Assembly: GCF_914767665.1 (NCBI RefSeq)
Contig: NC_059508.1
Coordinates: 558,001 to 622,000 of the forward strand
DNA from: Harmonia axyridis
Lineage: Eukaryota > Arthropoda > Insecta > Coleoptera > Coccinellidae
Length of the DNA stretch: 64,000 nucleotides
Direction of reading: 5' to 3'
A program made the translations under genes and the position numbers. Within the stretch, counting starts at the first letter, position 1; each line of letters starts with the position of its first letter. A model generated the notes under the pieces. The model ran no database searches. It saw nothing but the letters and a program-made list of their open reading frames with translations, and was not told the origin of the DNA. This document shows positions 57,314-64,000 of this stretch, in pieces.

Positions 57314-58642
57314 TTAATTCATTTATCACAGCTACCTAACTGGATCTTCATAATGATTCGGATATTCCTGAGAAATACTATAGAGAGCTGTTTGAATTTT
57401 TTCTGGAATTCGATTGCGGATACCACAAAACTACAACAAACCAAAAAGTGTAGTATACTGAACCAGAGTTTCTTTTCATTTTTTTCTGAACTACCAGTGG
57501 TTCAAAAAAAAATAATTCTGGAGGAAAGAAGCGGGCACCATATACATTGCAATTTGAATGAAACACAATAAATTGTACAAACTAGTCCAGACAATTTTTC
57601 CATGCGAATTACTCAGTTCAGTTCTTCGATAACTACTAATTGAAATTTTGTAACGAGAATGATACAAAATACAGGTGAGTTTATACCGATGACGAATGCA
57701 AAAATCATAGATGGCAAATAAGGGGTGATGCCAAGAAAGCGGATAAATAAAGGAAAATAACGAACCTCGGACAAAGACGAGCTCGTAGTGCAATAAAAGT
57801 AATCATCTTGAAAGCGATAATGAACTCATAAACCGTGAAAGGTTCCGATTTTTTGCTGCCGTGTCGATTTTGGAGAAAAGTAAAAAGATTGTTGGTTCAT
57901 TTTATGGAAAAATTTTCTTTCTTCGTCTTTGATAGATTTCGGAAATTTTATATTTTGAAAATCATGGGGGGAGAATTACCCCCAGTACCCCCCTATTTCT
58001 ACTCCCTTGACTATGCGACACATAAAAACGCTATTAAAAGACAATATGTTTCTTGATGACCCAGGAGCAAACCTAGCCTACTTCCAATCGATTTGTCCAA
58101 CCTCATAATCCATCATTATTATATACCTATTACCGTGATATTCCAAAGCTTACAATTAGTAAACTTATTATCCATGTGGTTGGTTTCTCTTTTGCAGATA
58201 GCTAGCGTAACAAGGTTACAAGAAATTGAGAATGCAGTATTACCGAACTTTCTCTGCATAATCTAATTTTCTGCAGCGCTTATAGCGGTTCAGATTGTTT
58301 GTGACTGAGTAACACTTATTTTCTGGACGCAGGTTTATATCGACAACTTTCTATCTCTCGATTAACTATCAAATTGAGTGCATCGTGCATTTCACACCAA
58401 TAAATTTAACTAGTCCAAGGTGAATTTAATCTGACATTTGCCTATTTATCAATCAAACACACTGTCCACAAACAAAAGGCCTCCTAGATTGGCAATTTTC
58501 TCTTCAGTAACAACGTGATTCGACCTGCGAGAGTTCCATCACTGAAACTCATTTTTCCTCTCGAAAAAGTAACATCTTAACCGATAAGTCCCGGGTCTAA
58601 ACAATGAAAACTCGTTTTTCCTCAAAACTTCGTCAACAAAAC
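57314..58642. other. Intergenic, nothing recognised
   Basis: Frames of 62-100 codons at 57353-57793 overlap on both strands. None is supported. Confidence 0.5.
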
Positions 58643-59378
58643 AGGCCAATTGAAAATTCTCCGGTCTACCATGGTAAAACACATTTTTTTGGCAAAATTC
58701 GATTTTATTATTCAACATAGTTGCCTTCGAGAGCGATTATAGCGATCTTCCAACTTTTCGATACCATTTTCGTAGTACGATTTGTCTTTCGCTTCAAAAT
58801 CGGCCTCAGTTTCGGCAATTACTTCTTCATTAGCGCTAAATTTCTTTCCAGCGAGCATTCTTTTGAGGTCTGAGAACAGTAAAAAGTCGCTGGGGGCCTG
58901 ATCTGGCGAATACGGTGGATGCAGAAGCAATTCGAAGCCCATTTCAAGCAATTTCGCCATTGTTTCCATTGATTTTTGACATGGCGCATTGTCTTGATTA
59001 AACAGCACCTTTTTTTTTCAAATGGGGCCTTTTTTAACGATTTCGTCCTTTAAACGATCCAATAACGCTATTTAGTAATCGTGTTGACGGTCTGGCCCTT
59101 TTGGAGGTAATCAATGAATATTATACCTTGCGCATCCCAAAATACTGATGCCATAACCTTGCCTGCTGACTGTTGTGTTTTTCCTCGCTTTGGATTTGGT
59201 TCATAGTGTGCAGTTCACTCAGCTGACTGTTGATTGGACTCCGGAGTGAAATGATGGAGCCATGTTTCATGCATTATCACACATCGACGCAAAAATTCAG
59301 ATTTATTGCACTTCAACAGCTTCAAACACTGCTGAGAATCATTAATACGTTGTTGCTTTTAATCGATTGTTAGCTTTC
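58643..59378 (-). mobile_element. Truncated mariner copy
   Basis: Begins AGGCCAATTGAAAATTCTCC and covers the C-terminal two thirds of the transposase (LFNQDNAPCQKS, PYSPDQAPSDF and FSDLKRMLAGKKFSA). It runs up to about the position where the copy at 46579 reads FDQKQQ. It then stops at a junction with mariner sequence in the opposite orientation (59379-59527). Confidence 0.88.
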
Positions 59379-59527
59379 TTCGAATTGCTTCTGCATCCAC
59401 CGTATTCACCAGATCTGGCCCCCAGCGACTTTTTCCTGTTCTCAGACCTCAAAAGAATGCTCGCTGGAAAGTAATTTAGCGACAATAAAGAAGTAATCAC
59501 CGAAACCGAAGCCTATCGTACAAAAAG
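59379..59527 (+). mobile_element. Inverted mariner fragment joined to 58643-59378
   Basis: Plus-strand piece coding CTCAGACCTCAAAAGAATGC-type C-terminal transposase sequence (region ELLLHPPYSP to EAYR). It starts directly where the minus-strand copy ends. Both pieces therefore contain overlapping parts of the gene, facing each other. Confidence 0.85.
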
Positions 59528-60147
59528 AAATGAGTTATTCGAAAATATTCAAAATAATACCTAAAATAATAGACATTTGCGCCACGGTCAAATATGTTCA
59601 CTCTAGATTCTATAGCCTTTTTGTACCTGAATTTCATATAAACAGTCTGTACCATTTCTAGGAATTCAAGAACGTGTCTTCCCCCACCTACATCAATGTC
59701 GTGAACACTTTCTTGTCCTTATTCGCCCCTGTTTTGATCAAAAACATGTTCAAATCGCCAACAGAACAACAAGGGGTTATGAACCTACCCTTTCACTGCT
59801 CGATTAATTCGAATCGACCTCAATTCACCTGTTGAATCCAAGTGACTAATATCGGTAAATTCACGCAGTAACGATTTCTTCCTGTAAACGAATAAAACGA
59901 AAACTCGGATAATCGAGTATTTCAACGAATTCTAATGATATCACCGTACGATTCACAGGAAGAACCCTAGGCCAACCGTTTGACTCAACCTGATTCGAAC
60001 AAAAATATTACGATCTTACGCAATATCATGATTCATATTTCTGTCAAGTTGTTTCGACACCTGATGTAATATAATTGACTTCACAGTTGACTAACCTCTA
60101 CGAGCCTCCTCTTTGTGGTCCTTCAAATATTAAATCGCGGTCATAAG
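59528..60147. other. Intergenic, nothing recognised
   Basis: No supported feature. Base composition is a little richer in GC than the surroundings at 59700-59990. Confidence 0.45.
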
Positions 60148-61289
60148 AGGCCAATTGAAAAGTCCCCGGTCTACCATAGTAAAACACTTTTTTTGGCAAA
60201 ATTCGATTTTATTATTCAACATAGTTGCCCTCGAGAGCGATACAGCGATTATAGCGATGTTCCAACTTTTCGATACCATTTTTGTTGTACGATTTGTCTT
60301 TCGCTTCAAAATAGGCCTCAGTTTCGGCGATTACTTCTTCATTGGCGCTACTTTTCTTTAAAGCGAGCATTCTTTGGAGGTCTGAGAACAGGAAAAAGTC
60401 GCTGGGTGCCAGATCTGGCCAATACGGTGTATGCAAAAGCAATTCGAAGCCCAATTCATGCAATTATGCCATTGTTTTCATTAATTTGTCTTGATGAAAC
60501 AGCACCTTTTTTTCTTCAAATGGGGCTGTTATTTAAAGATTTCATCCTTTCAGATACCATAACCTTGCCAGCTGACTGTTGTGTTTTCCTCGCTTTGGAT
60601 TCGGTTCATCGTGTGCAGTCAACTAAACTGATAATCGATTGGACTCCGGAATGGAATGATGGAGCCATTTTTCATCCATTGTCACATATCGACGCAAAAA
60701 TTCAGGTTTATTGCATTTAAACAGCTTCAAACACCGCTCAGAATCATTAACACGTTGTTGCGCGGCACCCATTTTGCACACAGTTTTCTCATGTACAAAT
60801 ATTCGTGAATGTTAGGATGTACACAATCAAGGATATTTTCACAATGTCTGCTATTTCGATCAACTTCACTTTACGGTCATTCGAAATCATTTTGTGAACT
60901 CTTTTGATTTTTTCGTCGGTGACAGCCTCTTTTGGGCGTCCACTGCGTTCGCCGTCTTCGATGCTCATTTCACCACGTTTAAACTTAGCATACCAATCAA
61001 TGATGGTTGACTTTCCTGGTGCAGACCCCGAAAACGCTTCATCAAGACAAGATTTTGTTTCAACAGTTTTTTTTACTTCAAAAGCCAACATTTTATCAGT
61101 ACAAGTAAATTTTCTTCCATCTTTCTTCAAATAACAAAAGTAGGTACACTCACAATCTCACAAACTAATGGTCGGACTGCTGTCAAATTTTGACACGTAT
61201 CGTTTGGAGGTGGGTACTAACTAAAAATCATATGGATTCAATACTAGCACCACCCCTGAGCATCAGATCGGGGACTTTTCAATTGGCTT
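60148..61289 (-). mobile_element. Mariner copy with both ends and internal deletions
   Basis: Starts AGGCCAATTGAAAAGTCCCC and ends GGGGACTTTTCAATTGGCTTA. The minus-strand N-terminal frame (61130-60789) preserves WYAKFKRGEMSIEDGERSGR and KLIEIADIVKIS. The C-terminal frame (60463-60212) preserves PYWPDLAPSDFFLF. A gap of about 100 bases near 60485-60550 removes the region before and around the HQDNAPC motif, so the transposase is dead. The long plus-strand frame at 60115-60720 is the antisense of this element. Confidence 0.92.
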
Positions 61290-61479
61290 AATATCAACAA
61301 TTTCAAGAGAATTTTAATCCAGCACTATCAGTCAGGATAACAGGCAAGATATGAGTATGGATCAACGACTAGGGCGACTGAAAGATTGCCAAATTCCACA
61401 GAAATAATGCAAATTTCAGACAGAGGCATCATATTCATATCAACTGAATCAATATTCAAAATATGGCAGCTCAAAAATC
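61290..61479. other. Short spacer after the mariner copy
   Basis: Probably contains more decayed minus-strand LINE sequence, but nothing is readable with confidence. Confidence 0.35.
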
Positions 61480-61830
61480 TCTTAAGCATATCAGCGTAGG
61501 AGAGAAATCTGCTTAGTAGTTACTGTTGCAATTCGATATTCGATCTCCAATTGCACATTGCATACCTCAGGTAGTTCATTATAATTGGGTTGATTTCGTA
61601 AATTACCAAAATCTTTGACAGCCAACTAGGTAAAGTGAGTCGAAAGCCTTCTTATAATCAAAATATGTCATAAAAAGTGTTTTTTGAAGGCTTGGTTTCG
61701 TATGAGGAAATCTATCTAGATTCCTACGAGATGCTAAACATGATGTGATGATTTTGTATATTGTTGGTGGGCATGTTATTGATCTGTATTTTATCGAATC
61801 TATTTATTATTATGAACCAAGATTGGCTAG
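61480..61830 (-). pseudogene. LINE reverse transcriptase fragment
   Basis: On the minus strand, from about 61800: ITCPPTIYKIITSCLASR, then (about 61690) LFMTYFDYKKAFDSLYLVG, then INPIIMNYLRYAMCNWRSN. These match the RPITCL.T.YK...S.L..R and VDYKKAFDS.PH.WL ... M..W motifs of LINE reverse transcriptases, including the first catalytic Asp block. Frameshifts and stops are present. Confidence 0.75.
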
Positions 61831-61870
61831 CGCTCTAGCATAATTCTTGTTTCGATTTTGAATATATCAG

Positions 61871-62178
61871 GAGAAAATGAGATTAATTCAAATTTGAAAG
61901 ATGAAAGAGAAGTAGCAATATCTACTTTTCGTCCATCAGTTAGGATTGAATTTGTGCTGAACCAGAATCCCAATTCTGACGAGGATGCTCGCAAAATGAA
62001 AAATTATTCTGCTGTACAAAAAATTCTTGCGAAACTTTCTATGAACTTCAATAGAACGAATGATAATTTCAGAATAGTCACGGTTCATGACTTCGAAAAA
62101 ATGCAAGGTAAAATCGACGTACGTGAAAGACTTGCACATGGAGGTAATAACTACTGTATGTACGTTATTTCAGAATAA
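61871..62178 (+). CDS. Possible terminal exon of an unknown gene
   Basis: An open frame of about 100 codons with balanced, hydrophilic composition (many Asn, Glu, Lys, Arg) in AT-rich DNA. It is preceded by a plausible acceptor (TTTCGATTTTGAATATATCAG, ending 61870) and followed directly by AATAAATAAT at the stop. The middle reads KNYSAVQKILAKLSMNFN and the end LAHGGNNYCMYVISE. I do not recognise a family. A possible donor (GCAAG|GTAAAA) near 62106 offers an alternative exon end. It sits beside LINE debris, so a transposon origin is possible. Confidence 0.35.
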
Positions 62179-63270
62179 ATAATCAAGGTCGAACTCTCCC
62201 ATTTTGCGATACAGAAAGTGCAATGTTTACTTGATACCTGATATTATAATAAGACACTCCTATCATCTGTAGAAAAAAAATTCAATTTTTCACACCAACC
62301 TCTACTACAATCGAACGGAGTTTACAGTAATTAAATTCCACCCATATATGACAACCTTTCTCCGAGATGCCATTCTGCTACGATGTTAGTGATCATATAA
62401 CAATAAAAAAAAATTTTCATGAATACAATACAACGGAGTGAATTGTTTTTATGGGGTTATTTTATATGTAATTGTTTTGATGTAATGAATCAGTTCAAGG
62501 CTGAAGGATTAATCGAAAGGAATTCATTTTCTTCAGGAAGAATTATGCAGTTTTGAGATTTATATATCTTACTCCTAATCATTTTGATGATAGAGCTCTT
62601 TTTTTTCTTTCCTTTTATGTTAATGACCCGGAGATTACGTGAATTTCACAATGGGATTGATAAGACATAGTTCAATCATCAAACTTTTCATTCAATGAGT
62701 GTGCTGAAATTGAAGAATTAATGGAAGTGATTAAGTACATTTTTTTCTATATAATTCGTGATAAATTTTGAGATACTTTTGATTTTAGCGCTACATTATC
62801 ATAATTCACATCCTGCCATTACAAAATGTGGAATTCATTCTGTGAAATCAGCGAAATTATTCGATATACAAAATTCAATCACTTTTGCTACTAAAAAATT
62901 AATATCGTAAATCAATTCGTTTTTTATACCGAAACACATCTACGTATCTACTGACTTTATTATTTGAATAGATAGATTCTCCTGAAAATATTACATCCCG
63001 ATGAAAACGAACATAATTTTGCTAGGATTTGAAATGAAAGACTGCAATGTATCGTACTGCAAACAACAAAGTTTCGTGATTTTCTGATGATAGCTGCTAT
63101 CTTTTCCCTGGTTAATATTATCTATTGTTATACACAGTAGCCCTTGTTTCTACCATAACAAATGTCGAGTTATTTACATTATTGGATTGGTTTTTTTTGA
63201 TCCTAACAAAATTTGAGGCCTTAACATTCGAATTTGCAATCGAAACAAAATACGCAGAAGAACATAACTA
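62179..63270. other. Intergenic, nothing recognised
   Basis: Very AT-rich with no supported feature. Confidence 0.5.
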
Positions 63271-64000
63271 TTAGGCCAATTGAAAAGTCCCTGATCTGAT
63301 GCACAGATATCAGTGCTAGTATTAAAATATATCTGGGGAGTATCAAAAAAAAAACAAAATAATAGAAATAACAAACTAAATAAATAAAATTTCATATAAG
63401 ATGTGAAAATAACACAAATTGCTGCCAAGAAATTGCACTAAAATGTTGAAATTTTTCTTCAACTTCATTTATAGTAATCAAAAAGTGAATAAGAATTTCA
63501 ATGGAATTAAAATTCTATATTCATAAAAAACTTTTCAGTAGTTATATAAAAATACTCAATAAAAATTTGAATATATAAATAGCTTTATTGGATCGTTTAA
63601 AAGATGAAATCGTCAAAAAAAATGGCATCATTTGAAGGAAAAGAAGGTGCTGTTTCATCAAGACAATGCGCCGTGTCACAAATCAATGAAAACAAAGGCA
63701 AAATTGCATGAATTGGACTTCAAATTGCTTCTGCATCCACCGAATTCGCCAGATGTGGCTCCCAATAACTTTTTTCTGTTCTCAGACCTCAAAAGAATGC
63801 TCGCTGGAAAGAAATTTAGCGCCAATGAATCGCCGAATCTGAGGCCTATTTTGAAGCGAAAGACAAATCATACTACAAAAATGGTATCGAGAAGTTGGAA
63901 GATTGCTATAATTGCTGTATCGCCCTAGAAGGCAACTATGTTGAATAATAAAATCGAATTTTGCAAAAATAAATGTGTTTTACTATGGTAGACCTGAGAC
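63271..64000 (+). mobile_element. Mariner copy with replaced interior, cut by window end
   Basis: The transposase-5' end TTAGGCCAATTGAAAAGTCCC (63271) is followed by only about 55 bases of mariner sequence. About 260 bases of unrelated AT-rich DNA come next. The C-terminal half of the transposase then runs on the plus strand from about 63590 (KVLFHQDNAPCHKSMKTKA, PNSPDVAPNNFFLFSDL) to the window end. The terminal repeat lies just beyond 64000. The third catalytic region reads PNSPDVAPNN, and a frameshift follows near 63825. Confidence 0.88.

Noticed and set aside
60115..60720. 201-codon plus-strand open frame, the longest after vrille
   Set aside because: It is the antisense of the mariner copy at 60148-61289, whose minus-strand frames carry clear transposase motifs.
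1..64000. CRISPR arrays, operons, bacterial promoters or prophage
   Set aside because: No regular short direct-repeat and spacer pattern. The content is eukaryotic (spliced gene, LINEs, mariner).

Overview
This is an AT-rich nuclear window from an insect. One confidently recognised host gene is present, the bZIP clock regulator vrille (NFIL3/E4BP4 family). The transposon load (mariner, hAT, several LINE lineages, a Penelope-like element, a Crypton-type recombinase remnant and many long-inverted-repeat elements ending in TACAGGGTG) suggests a beetle or similar large-genome insect. That placement is an inference, and no species call is possible from the sequence alone. There is no operon structure and no sign of bacterial DNA.

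Layout. Positions 1-8.6 kb are intergenic, with a diverged tandem repeat, three broken mariner copies and two palindromic elements. A GC-richer patch at 8.6-9.0 kb could be a first exon encoding a signal peptide. From 9.1 to 17.1 kb there is a hAT remnant, a LINE tail with RNase H, a minus-strand module made of a tRNA-like pol III head followed by a hammerhead ribozyme, and several interspersed repeats. From 17 to 25 kb there are two LINE fragments and a large tandem duplication.

The vrille locus lies on the minus strand. The main coding exon is 25251-26392. It is preceded by a 9.8-kb intron, and a small upstream coding exon is proposed at 36168-36219 because its splice donor, the acceptor and the codon phase all agree. 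The intron carries two clusters of GAATATTCC-type motifs, TTAYGTAA-like PAR-bZIP sites and a possible alternative promoter near 28.0-28.3 kb. A 97-bp hairpin at 38.0 kb, about 1.8 kb upstream of the small exon, carries the E-box CACGTG in each arm. If functional, it would suit a CLOCK/CYCLE target such as vrille.

From 38 to 64 kb the DNA is gene-poor and full of repeats: a duplicated Penelope-like reverse transcriptase fragment, two copies of a ~0.7-kb palindrome, a nearly full-length but dead mariner (46579-47820), a Crypton-type tyrosine recombinase tail, a 944-bp fold-back element, a self-inverted mariner derivative and three further mariner copies. One open frame at 61.9 kb may be a terminal exon of an unknown gene. 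The strongest novelty candidate is the tRNA-like plus hammerhead ribozyme module at 13.43-13.61 kb.
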